Origin: Euptelea pleiosperma | Taxonomy: Eukaryota; Streptophyta; Magnoliopsida; Ranunculales; Eupteleaceae | Reading direction: 5' to 3' | DNA length: 64,000 nt | Assembly: GCA_035048495.1 (NCBI GenBank) | Contig: CM068549.1 | Coordinates: 17,269,103 to 17,333,102 of the forward strand | In this document: positions 11,901-23,900 of the stretch, piece after piece | How positions within the stretch are numbered: position 1 is the first letter of the stretch | Layout of the letters: every line of letters starts with the position of its first letter | The notes under the pieces: model-generated | Seen by the model: only the letters and a program-made list of their open reading frames with translations | Told to the model about the DNA's origin: nothing | The model's database searches: none | Program-made: the position numbers and the translations under genes

Positions 11901-14900
11901 CCAGTTCTTACACCCCGTGATGGGGCCAACATGGAGATTATGTTGAACAATCCAACCATACATTTAGTTGTCCTTGCCATGATGATCATCATCACCAAAA
12001 ATCTGTTCATTTTGAAATCGCTAACCATATAAAAATTGACCCAAAATAATGGTTTAATTTGATGGTCAGGATTTTTCAAATTAAAGTCAATTTTTCATGA
12101 GGTTGGGAATGTCAAAATGTCCTGATTTTTTTGTAAAGAGTTTAACCATAGTATGAAAAACTTACTGTGTGGTTGGATTGTCCAACATGATCTCCACGTG
12201 GGCCCCACCACCGGGTGTAAGAACTGGATGTAAGAAATGGGTGTAGCTCTAGTTGGACTCAAAAAATTATCTATCGTATTTTACAATACTTTTATTCATG
12301 GCCTGACTATACAAGCTTGGCTTAGGGAAGATTTGAAGCCATAAATTAAGCCTGTCCATTGCATGGTTTCAAGCTGAGAAAATGGAATTGAATTACAACT
12401 GAATCTTACCCTTACCCAGTTCTTACAGCTTTTAACCTTGTACCGGATCTTCTCCATCTCACCTCTTGTTCAAGATAAATAGTTGCCCAAACAACTTGAT
12501 TAGTGTAGTGTGAGTGTCTCACATGCTGTGGACTCAGATTTATAATTGAAGTAAGTTTTCATTGGTTTTATTGGAAGCTTTCCTTGGTAATCTTGCTTGT
12601 CGAGAATGGTGTGGTGTCAGTAGGGTTGAGAAGGGTTCCATTTTAAAAGGTGGTCTGGCTACATTGGTGAGTTATATTCAAATGAGACGTAGAGCTCTTT
12701 TTTGAGGGGTTGTGATGCAGGACGAATGTGATGGCCTCTAACTAAAGGCTGATTTAGTGTAGCGTGTACGCATTGAAGCCTAGATGCTTTTGCATCAAAT
12801 CCCTTGTGTTCGAAAGAACTTGACCTTGGGTTTGTAGCTTATGGCATGATTGTTGAAGTTGAAGATTCATTTCCAGTTTCTTCACAGGGTGATACATGTC
12901 CTTGTTTTGATCCAACAAACTCTTGACTTTTAAGCAATGGGTAGTTTTGAATTTTGAGATTTGTTCGAAATAGTCAATAACTTGATTGATAATAATGGGT
13001 CAATAGCATTGGATCAAGAATGTGTCCATTTCACTATATCCCATTGATCCACAATCGATAGAGGATCTAGGTTTGCTCATATCGCCATCTGAGTAGGTTC
13101 TTCCAAACCTCAAGATGTGGCTTCTTGCTTCCATGCTCAAGCCTCAGTATGTGGGTCAAGAAATATTGAATGATGATGTAGGCAGGGGTTTCCGAGGAAT
13201 AAAAACAACCTATGATTTTGGTTCAAATTTGGCGAGCATTTGGAATAACTAGTGAATTAAAACTATTGTACTGCAATTGGTCTTTACAGTGTTGTGCTTT
13301 TGTTTTTGGTTTCATTATCACAATGTTGCTCCAAAATTGGCTTGGTTCGAAGATGTAGAATATATGTTGAATCACCGCTTAGCTGGCTCAAGGGCGGTTC
13401 AAAAGCTTGTCTTCTGAGGTATGCATCTTAACTTATTTTGTTCTTGCAATCAAAGCACAAATAATGCTTAGGTCTCTTCTTTCATCTACAAATTGCCGCA
13501 GAGTCCATACATCAAGGACTTCTTCTTTTAAGCCTTCTTCATCGAATCTTGATCGTATTGGATTCAACTTGACAAGCTTCCCATTGAACATGTTATAGGC
13601 AATGGCTTTATCATCATGTTGAACACTACGATCGTAAAGCCAGTCTACCAAGCAAAATACCCTTATTTTCATTGGAAGTATATCACACCATATTGAATCT
13701 AAATTTCCCAAAGTAAAGTTGATAAGAGATCTAGATGTTACTGCAATGGAACAATTTGGTATTGGTTTGGGTCTTAACATTTGGTATCAGAGCCAACCCC
13801 ACGTCATGGGTTCAAGTCACGGGAGGGGTGACTTGAAGAAAGGGCTACTTGGGGGCTCGCTCAAAAAAGAGAAAATAGGGGTACCGAACCGGTGGCTTGC
13901 TCACAAAATGTGAGAAAATAGGGGTATCAGAGTGAAAGCCACCTCAGAGTAGGCCACCGTGGACGTTGGCCTTGAAAGCGTGGTGGATTGTTACGATCCT
14001 AAATGTTAAGACTTAAACTTTCTGCACCTCTATCACCTAGGTGCTTTTGGTGTATTGGTTTGGGTCTTAACATTTAATATTAAGATCCAAACCAATCATA
14101 TCTCCCTGACGATCTATCTCTCCCTGACTAGACCAGACATTGCCTATGCAGTGATTGTCATTAGTCAGTACATGCACTCACCCAAAGATATTTACTTAGA
14201 GGTAGCACATATGATCCTGAGGTACCTAAAGTCAGGTCTTTGTCGAGGCCTTCTTTTCGAAAAGAATGGCTATATGAGAGTGGAGTTATATATTGATGCG
14301 GACTTGGCAGGTGCCAAGGATGATAGGAGATCTACTTCAGGGTATTGCACCTTTGTTGAGGGCAACCTGGTTACTTGGCAGAGCAAGAAGCAACTTGTTA
14401 TTGCTAGATCTAGTGCAGAGGCAAATTTTAGGACAATGGGCCATGGCTTTTGTGAGATGCTCTGGTTGAAGATGTTGGTTGCTGAACTAAGCTTCCTTGT
14501 CTCGGGGTTTGTGAGCTTGTACTATGACAACAAAATCGCCATCAGCATTGCTTACAATCTAGTTCAACATGATCGAGCCAAGCACATTGAAGTGGACCGC
14601 CACTTCATCAGGGAAAAGATTGTATCTGGGGAAGTGTGTACTCCTTTTGTGAAGACGGATGAGTAAATGGTTGATGTCTTCAATAAGGGAGTTCCCAATT
14701 GGCAACTCCACACACGTCTAAGCGCACCAACTTGAGGGGGAGTGTTATCATGTACGTATTTTAGACGTATTTCCATGTAAATTGTAGTCTTCTGTAAATA
14801 CCTCGTGTATGGGAGGTATACTTGTATTTGTAAGGTTCTCTCCATATAAATAAGAATAATGGAGTCATGTGACCTTAGCACATGACATCCTTCTCTTCTC

Positions 14901-17900
14901 TCTCTTTGAATCTCTAAACCTAACCCTAACCCTAATCACCATTGCAACTCAATTGGAAATTAACTAAAATTAGAAACTAACCTTCTAAAACCGTAATTTA
15001 AGATACTGACTAGGTCACTAAACCAAAAACTAAATGTCTAAATAATGTGCTTGTTCAGTGCTATTAATGGTCCTTCAGATGAGCTGAATACGGATTGTCC
15101 AACAATCACTTCTTTCTCCTCTTGTAGGCCCACCTCTTATCTTGTGAGCTTAGGCGTGGTCCAACATGAGAATCAATTGGCTCAAAGTGGGCAATAAGAA
15201 TATGCTATATTTTCATGCTTGTGCCAAGCCACCAATGCGAGGAAAAGAGTAAACATGATTGACAGATTGTGTGTCAATGGCCAAGTAGTAGAGGATGAGC
15301 AAACAATTAGATTGGTAATTATAGAGTTACTTACGAAGCTATTCAATAGATTACATTAATAGACCTCTTGATGTTTTTTCTTTTTTTCGCTTCATTGTTG
15401 CGGAAAAATCTGAGTGGTTAGAAAGAAAATTCAAAAAGATGGAGATGCAGTGGTGACCGTGGTTCAAAGTACATGGTATCGTTCATGGGCAATACCGAAA
15501 CATATTGGAATTATCGTTCGGTTTCGGATGAAACTTCGTGAAACCGAAACGAAATGTTAGTTTAAATTTACACGTAAGATTATCGTTCGGTTTCTGACGA
15601 AACCTACCGAAACGTATGTAGTTGTTAGCATATGGTGTGTTCCCGCGCACCTGTTGTATTGGCCCGACGACCCGTTGTTATACATAGTTGTTTCTCCCTT
15701 CCCCAACAGATCGATCTTTTGGGGTAAATGAATTTTTCACGTGGTATCAAAGCCTTAAGGCTTGGAAGGTCACCGGATTGAGTCACGGGAAGCGCATTCT
15801 TGAGGGGGGGGATTGTTGGGGGTCAATAATGCCGCTCCCTAAAGATGCGGTAAAGCCCGTGGGTGCGAGTTCGATCGTCGTTAGAGCCAAAAAGGTCACG
15901 GGATCGAATCGCAGGGCCCGTAGGGTGTGATGTCGATCGTGGTATAAAGGCTAAAGTTTGCCCTATCTTGACAAGATATCTTTTCGGGAGGAGTGGCAGC
16001 TTGAGGCCTGGTAAAGGTCCTCACAACATGGTATCAGAGCCTTAAGGCCTAGGAAGTCGCGGGTTCAAGTCTCCAGCAGAGTGTATTCCCATTAGGGGGA
16101 GTGTTAGTGGATGGTGTGTTCCCGCGCACGTGTTGTATTGGCCCGACGACCCGTTGGTATACATAGTTGCTTCTCCCTTCCCCAACAGGTTGATCCTTTG
16201 GGGTAAATGGTTCTTTCAGAGTAGTTTCATCCTATAGCGAAATCGAAACGAAATAGGTGAAATATTTCGGTTTCAGACCGACTTTGAATCATGGTGGTGA
16301 CAAACCCAAGGCTTGGGCGTTTTTATAAAGTCATACTTCCTTAAGTTGTCAAATTCCATGACCAAATGTATGCTAATTATATTGGTCGTTGTCCTTGGTT
16401 CACAACATGTATGTTCAGAAGAACAAGTCAGAGCATGAAGCGATTGAACACAAAGGATGAAGTGCAAAGCTGCTCCAAAGATTCAAGACAAAGTTTTGAG
16501 AGCTCAAGATCAAGGAAAAATTGATTACAAAGCATATGGTTGGGATCTAAAGATCCATTGGGGAGTTTTTGCACATAATTTGAAAATTATAGTCAAATCA
16601 TGCTGTTGTGCGGCTGACCACCCTTAGTGATTAGTTGACTGGAGTGAAGATAGGGAGGGACCAGCCGACCGTTCAGAGCAACAATTCTGCCTGTGGTTGC
16701 TTTGCCTGACTTGTTGATTGAATAAATTGATCGGTTGACCGCGCCAGCTCCAACGTTCTCTCTTGTCTATTTAAGAGAGCAACGATTTCTAAGTGTAGGC
16801 TAGCCATGCTAAGAGCCTAATAGCTAACACAAATCTGGTGAGACCTCCATTGAATCAAAACCATGGAAAATCTATTGAAAGGAAGCCAAGACTTGTATAC
16901 TCATAGTAAATTCTTTGTTCAAGTCTCATCCATGTTACTTCAAAAGGAAGAATTGAAAACCTAAAGCCAAAGAAGAGCTTGGAGAAGTTGCAAGAGCTTC
17001 CACACCTCTCACACATAGTAAACTCATTTGAGAGGTTAGTATCTTACATTGGAAAATCAGCTTAGAGAAAGAGGCATTATGTTTTCTATGTTACTATCAC
17101 AAATTTATCATGATAGTGAGTTGAATCGCGATGATGCTCTAGTAGACTCGTTGGATGGATTCCTAACCAAAGTTGATTCGGTGGATTCCCGTAGTGATTG
17201 GGTGGATTCTTATAGGTTTGGTGGATTCCAAACCAAAGTTGCTCGGGTGGATTCTCGCTTTGATCGAGTGGAATCTCGATCGGTTAGTTGGGTGGATTCC
17301 TAACTAAGTTTATTCAATTGTATTTGTGTGTTTCAAAGTGATTGAATACAAATCAGATCGTTAGAGCGTTTGAGCATGGACGTAGGTGACGATTTACCGA
17401 ACCACTATAAATCCTTGTGTTGTGTGGTTATCTTGTTAATTGTAAACAAGGAAGTAAATTTCGGTTTCGAGGTTTATTTCGACCAGCACGGAAATGGAAA
17501 TGTTTCGTGGAAATATTTCGACCAGTGTGGAAATAATACATTTTCGTGGAAATGATGGAAATAATGCGGAAATGATGGAAATATTATAAAAATGTTTGTG
17601 GAAAGTTTGGGCAATGATAAAAAAAGTCTAAAAACGCACTCATAAACTATCAAACCATAATATACAACCATATGTAGTGTGGAAATGAATGACCATAGCG
17701 GTCTGTAATATGTTGAGACATGTATCTGATAGGCAATCCAAATATTATTTAATTAGATAACTATTATTTAATTGCTCATTTAAAAAAAAATCGTAAATCA
17801 AGGTATTAACGAATCTTTATTCACTTACGTTAGTGTTTTAATATTATATAATTTTAGAAAACTTATTTATTATTAACTTTTAACATTACTTAACTTTTTG

Positions 17901-20900
17901 AATGTTTAAATATTTTTTTGGGAAAAATATTTAACCCAACCAACTTGTAGAACGAGCTAAGTTATACATATAATCCATTTACGCACAATCATGGATGTTT
18001 AGGGTAAAAATCAGTGAAATTGGGGTTTTCCCCAAATTTAAATTTTTACCCTAAATGATTTTCAATCTTTGTACAAATCAAGTGTAAATGCATCATAGAT
18101 TCATAGATTTGATGCATTTACACCTAATCTATCTATTTGTAGCAAGAAATGATAGCAAAAATTTCTATTCTTGTATACATTTCGAATTTAAAAAAATTCC
18201 AAAATGGGATTCGATTCGTCTTCACGATCAATCTGCGAACCAAGAAATCTATAATGGATTGGTCTTCTTTATAATATATATATAAATGGGTTAAATGATC
18301 AAATATGGGATTTGTGGTGCTCAAATGGGATGTTTCTTACCTTCGATCGAAATGTTTCTATAGATGTCGAAACATTTCGACCGAAATAATACATATTTAC
18401 ATCGTCAATTGATTGACATTTACTGTTAACGCGAAATATTTCGACATGTATGGAAACATTTCGTGTATGTATTCTTTCCTGTCGGTAACCTAGAAAATGG
18501 AAATATTTCGCGAAATATTTCGTTAATTTCGGGAAATTTATTTCCTTGATTGTAAATATATTGCTTTTCATTCTTATGTGATTGAATGCATATCTATTTC
18601 AAGCTTTTTAAGGTTATTATGTGATTGGGAGTTGAGTGTATTATCCGCAACGATTTTTCAAATAGTCCTATTCACCCCCCTCAAGTTCCTTGCTCTCGTA
18701 GTGGGAATTTTAGTTTTTTCTATGGCTTCCTACAACAAGTGCTGGGATATACTTTAAAGGATGATCTTAAGAAGGTTTTTTTGATGAATTGTACAAGAGG
18801 GAAATTTTGGACAAAGGGTCCAATGCTACATTTGTTACCCTTATTCCCTAAAAGGAAGCAGAATAGGTAAGAGGCTGATGCAAATGAGGCTGAAATTTTG
18901 TAGGTTCTTCAAGGTTTCAAGATCTATAAAGAAAATTTCAAAGTCCCTTGGTAGTAGGAGACTTGGAAAACACAATTAAGTGGGCTGGGGATCTTGGGGA
19001 ATATCCGTGGAGGTTAGCAAACGTAGTTGAGCACCTAAGGGGTTTGGTTTAGAGGTTTGTCTATTATTTTATCTCATACTGTGGTCTGCAAATTGTTGTG
19101 GCAGATTCTCTTGCAAGAACTGGTGTAATAGAAATTCTATGTACCTAGCGATCTCTCTTCTCTATTGCCTTGTAATGTTTTTCTATTTTAATGTCAAATT
19201 TTATTCATAGTTATCAAAAAACGTTTTCCATTCAAGTCTATGAACATCATATTTGTTATTAAAACATAGCAATAGATATAAACCATTTGTATGCCTCCTA
19301 GCATTTGGCATTTCCCCTGAATCTGTTCTTCTTAATGCTCCACACCTCAATGGTCAGCAATGTTTTTTTGATAAGGGATGGTCAGCATTTCCCGTTGTGG
19401 ATTAGTAATTTCATTTTGCTGCATATTCAATTACTGGATGGACAACAGATCATTGTTTATTTGGCCTTCTTTTTCAAGAAACCCCGATTAGATTCTTTTC
19501 CACTGCAGTTTAATTGTAGTGCCGCCAATGATTTACCTGATTCCCTTGCTAAAGGGGGTGTTTTTAGAGAATCTTTGTAAGTGGGAAATTCTTTTTCCCA
19601 AGCTTTGTAATCTACTTATTAATATATATTAACTGTTTATGTAAAAAAATTGTAGTGTATGATAACATATTGGTTTTCTAAGTCAAGCTTGTCCATTGTG
19701 TTTATTTGTCTGCTTTAAATTTTTTTTTTTTTTGATAAGTATTTGTCTGCTTTAATTCAGATGGTATCTGTTGAAGATGATGATCTTGCTGGTTTAGAAG
19801 ATGCGAGTTCCGATGGTGAGGATGATAGTAATGAAGCTGACTGGATTGACGCTGAAATTTCATCTGGAATTGCACCTGGGCGAAAGCCTCATGTTTCAAA
19901 GAAGAAAGCTCGTGGTAACTTTTCCTTCTCCTGACATGTTGTGATAAACTAAATTCATGCTATTTGGGTCATAGCATAATTTCCAAATAAAACTTTACAG
20001 TGGATGGTATGGAACCACTTCCTCTGATGGAAGGTGAAGGGAAATCGTTTAGAGTTCTTGGATTCAATCAAAACCAGAGGGCTGCATTTGTCCAAATATT
20101 GATGAGGTTTGCTCGTATATATGCGATTCTTTATTTCTCAGTTATATTTCTTGTTAGTCTTTTGGCTCATGGGGATCATATTCTGGAGATTCGTGCAAGC
20201 TTATCACTGCAAATAGCTTATATCTAGTTGAGCTTTATTAGATTTTATATTAAGATTTATTGGCTATTTTTGCTGTCTGTCTCAGTCTTATTTATTTTGC
20301 AGGTTTGGAGTAGGTGATTTTGATTGGAGTGAATTTACTCCTCGCTTGAAGCAGAAGACCTTTGAGGAAATTAAGGAGTACGCAATAATTTTTTTGTTTC
20401 ATATTCTACATTCTATAGACATTAAATACTAAACCCTAAACCCTAAACCCTAAACCCTAAACCCTAAATGAAGATTGCTAACAAGATTTTCATCATGTAA
20501 AATTATTTGAAAAAAGCTAATTTTTTTAACATAGATTTGGAACCTGAAACATACTCACTTGAGGGCATTCTTAGGATTGAAATTTAAATCCATAGTCTTG
20601 GAAAATATAATATGTAAACCTGTGTTTCTTACACTAATCATATTTAGTTTACCATGCCATTTGTTAGTAATAGTTACAAACATGTTATGTGCGCTTTCCA
20701 TTAGCATATATTAATTTGTTCACATGTGCTTCATGTTACGAGAAAATGCGCTTAATTTGTTCCTTGTGTTCTTGAACAAATCCACGCCAATTTATTTCAT
20801 TCCTTTTAGAAACATACATCTGGTATTATAAACAATCTTTTTATTCATATATAGTTTCGTGTATGTGCAAGTAATATCGAAGCATTCTTTGCAATTAATG

Positions 20901-23900
20901 TTAACAACTTACTAGTGGTATATAAAAATGTGTTGTATTTTTTCTTCCTAAATAAATGTTGTTAGTTGAGAGAAATTATGAATGAGATGAAAGAAAGAGG
21001 TTAGGGAAGTGGAGCCTGATGTACAACTAAGAATGTTACATTGAGGAGATAAGATTAGCTGTAGAGAAGCATCACCATGGCCTCTTATGAGATTTATTAG
21101 AGTGTGACAATCAAATTGGGTGGGTGGAGATCACATTTAACTTTGGGAGAATTAGTGGTATTGTGGAGGTAAGCCATGTTAAAATCAAGGTATGTTAGCT
21201 ACTCAAGAATAAGGAGATGATAGCTACCAAATGCTTGGGTAAATTGACAAGTGGTGTGGTGTTTGATATTTTGGAGAAATTTTAAGGATGTGGATTTGGA
21301 AATGCATAAAGTTTCTAAGAAGTTTTGAGGAGTTGTTCCTTCCTCAAAATCGTGAAGATCAGAGGATTTTGACGTGGAATTCCTAAGATATATATTTGTT
21401 TTGATAAGTTAGTATCCTTAAAAAGGGACGAACACCGGAAAAAAAATGAAAAAAGGAGGCAAATCCCGCTCTTTAAACACCAAGAGTAGAATCCCTTAAC
21501 AAATCAAACCATCTAAAAAGCAAAGGACTTGAAGCAACAACCTCTGAACTCTGGGGATGCAGAAGACCAAATAAACTACAAGGCTTTGACTCGTAAGACC
21601 ACCTCGGGGATAGAAGCTTTTTTTCCCTAAAAAATACGTGAGTTTCTTTCCTTCCAAACTGCCCACATAATAGCGAACGAGAGAATTCGCCATAGGAGCT
21701 ATCCTTTCCCACCAAGAAAAACCATCGAACCACCGAGCATCAAACCACTCACATGCTCGGGAACCACATAATCAACATTGAAAAGCGAAGAAGACGAACT
21801 GCCACACCTCAAAGGTAAACCGACAGTGTATCAATACTCGATTAACTGATTCAACACGAGACTTGCACGAAACACACCTGTTCGGCAACATCACCCCCTA
21901 CTAACTAGATGATCCACAGTAAGAATCTTGTCTAGACAAACTGTCCAAACAAAAAACTTCCCCCTCACCAACTATAGATCTTGGAAGAAAACTTTGGCTA
22001 GCCAAAGAACAATGCTTATAAAATGAGCTCACAGAAGAGATGCCCTTGGTCTCCCACTTCCATACTCTCTTGTCCGCCTTTTTGTTCAGAGCAGGAGTCT
22101 CTCCAACCCGCTGAAGGAGAGAAGCAAGACAATCCATCTCCCAGTCATTGAATTTCCTACGGAAGCCAAAATTCCAAGTGCCCAAACCCTCGCTTCGCTC
22201 TACACAATCTAGAGTAGTAGCCCCTTGACGATTAGATAGACTTTACAGAGACGGGAACATGGTTTGGAGTGGCTCATCCCTGCATCATGGATCCTCCCAA
22301 AAGTGCACTCGATCCCACTATCCCACTTGAAGAGAATGAACTTTCCAAACTTTTCACGGATACCAACAATGCCTTTCTCCAAATTTGCTTCCAATCACCG
22401 TAAGTAGAAAACATCAGTTGGCTGTCCCAACCAAACTGCCTTTCTCCAAATTTGCTTCCAATCACCCTACGCCGTAAATTCTACTTTTCCTCCCAAAATC
22501 TCCACAACCACTTCTCTAAGAGAGACACATTCATGTCTTTAAGATGAGGAAAACCCAATCCTCCAGCCTCTTTAGGAAAGCAAATTTTCCCCCACACCAC
22601 AAGATGAAACTTATAGGTGTCCCCCTTCCCTATCCACAAAACGTTTCCTATAAGCTGTACCATTCTATGGGCAACACTCACCGGAATACAGAATAGAGAG
22701 AGAGAGTGTGAATAGAGAGCCTAGAAAGGGTGCTCTTTATCAAAGCCATATAAATATTTGATGTCGTAAAGTTCTTTGATCTTCACAAAAATTTCTCTTA
22801 ATACTCTTTCTATTACACCAAACAAAAAGCATAAGGGAGGATTTTCCATAAAACTTGTTCCAAATCTTGTTCCTTGTAGGCGAGGATTTGGGGAACGCCA
22901 TTTTCCTAAAGGGTTGAAGTGTTTATTATTAGAGATTCCTACCAATATTTGAGTCTTAAAGAAAATATTTAAGACGAAACTGTTAGTGGATGATGTGTTC
23001 CCGTGCACGTGTTGTGTTGGCCCGACGACCCGCTGGTAAAAAGATGAGAAATTTTTGCATGATTTTAATTGACATAGAAAAAGCATATTATAGAGTTCCT
23101 AGAGAGTTAATTTGTTGGGTATTAGAAAAAAGGAGTTTCGAGTAATATTATTGATAAATTGTGGATATATATATATATATATATATGTTGAAGCAGTCAC
23201 TTGTATGAGTACAATTGGTGGTGAGATTAGTGTCTTTAGTTACAATGGGTTTGCATGAGGGATCGACTTTAAGTCTGTACTTCTTTGCACTAGTTATGGA
23301 TGGAGTAAGTGCTCATTTTCAAGGAGAGTTCCGTTGGCATTTTGTTATTTGCAGATGATGTCGTATTTTGATTGATGAGTCTATAGAGAGTAAATCAAAA
23401 TTGGAACTATGGAAGGAGAATTTAGAAACTAAGGGTTTTAAGATCAGTAGGACCAAATCAGAATACATGCATATCAGTGCAACTTTAGTAAAGACACTCA
23501 TAAGGATGAGACATTAGTTAAGATTAATGGGCAAGAAATACCCCCAAGCTATGATACCCAGATACCTATACATGGCCATCGTACCAGTATCGACACGGAT
23601 ACGGGTACGAGACACAACACGGCTACGTTAGGATACGGTTGAAAATGTATCCGAGTATTTGTGAAAACATTAAGAAGATTATTATGGAATGACTTATTTT
23701 GGAAATTTCCCGAGTTTTCAGGATGGTTAGCTTCAATAGCAAATGGGAGGGAACTCATCATGTTGGGGTAGGAGAAAGAAAAGTTGCACACGTTTGCTGG
23801 AAATTGGAGGGAGGCTGGATAAAGCTCAACATTGATAGAAAGTTCCTTAGACAATCCAAAACTGGCAGATATTTTATATGGGTGCTTAGAGACAACCGAG

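Noticed and set aside
14914..14935. CTAACCCTAACCC tract
   Set aside because: Imperfect, two to three units, within a Copia LTR; not an interstitial telomere site like 20431-20468.
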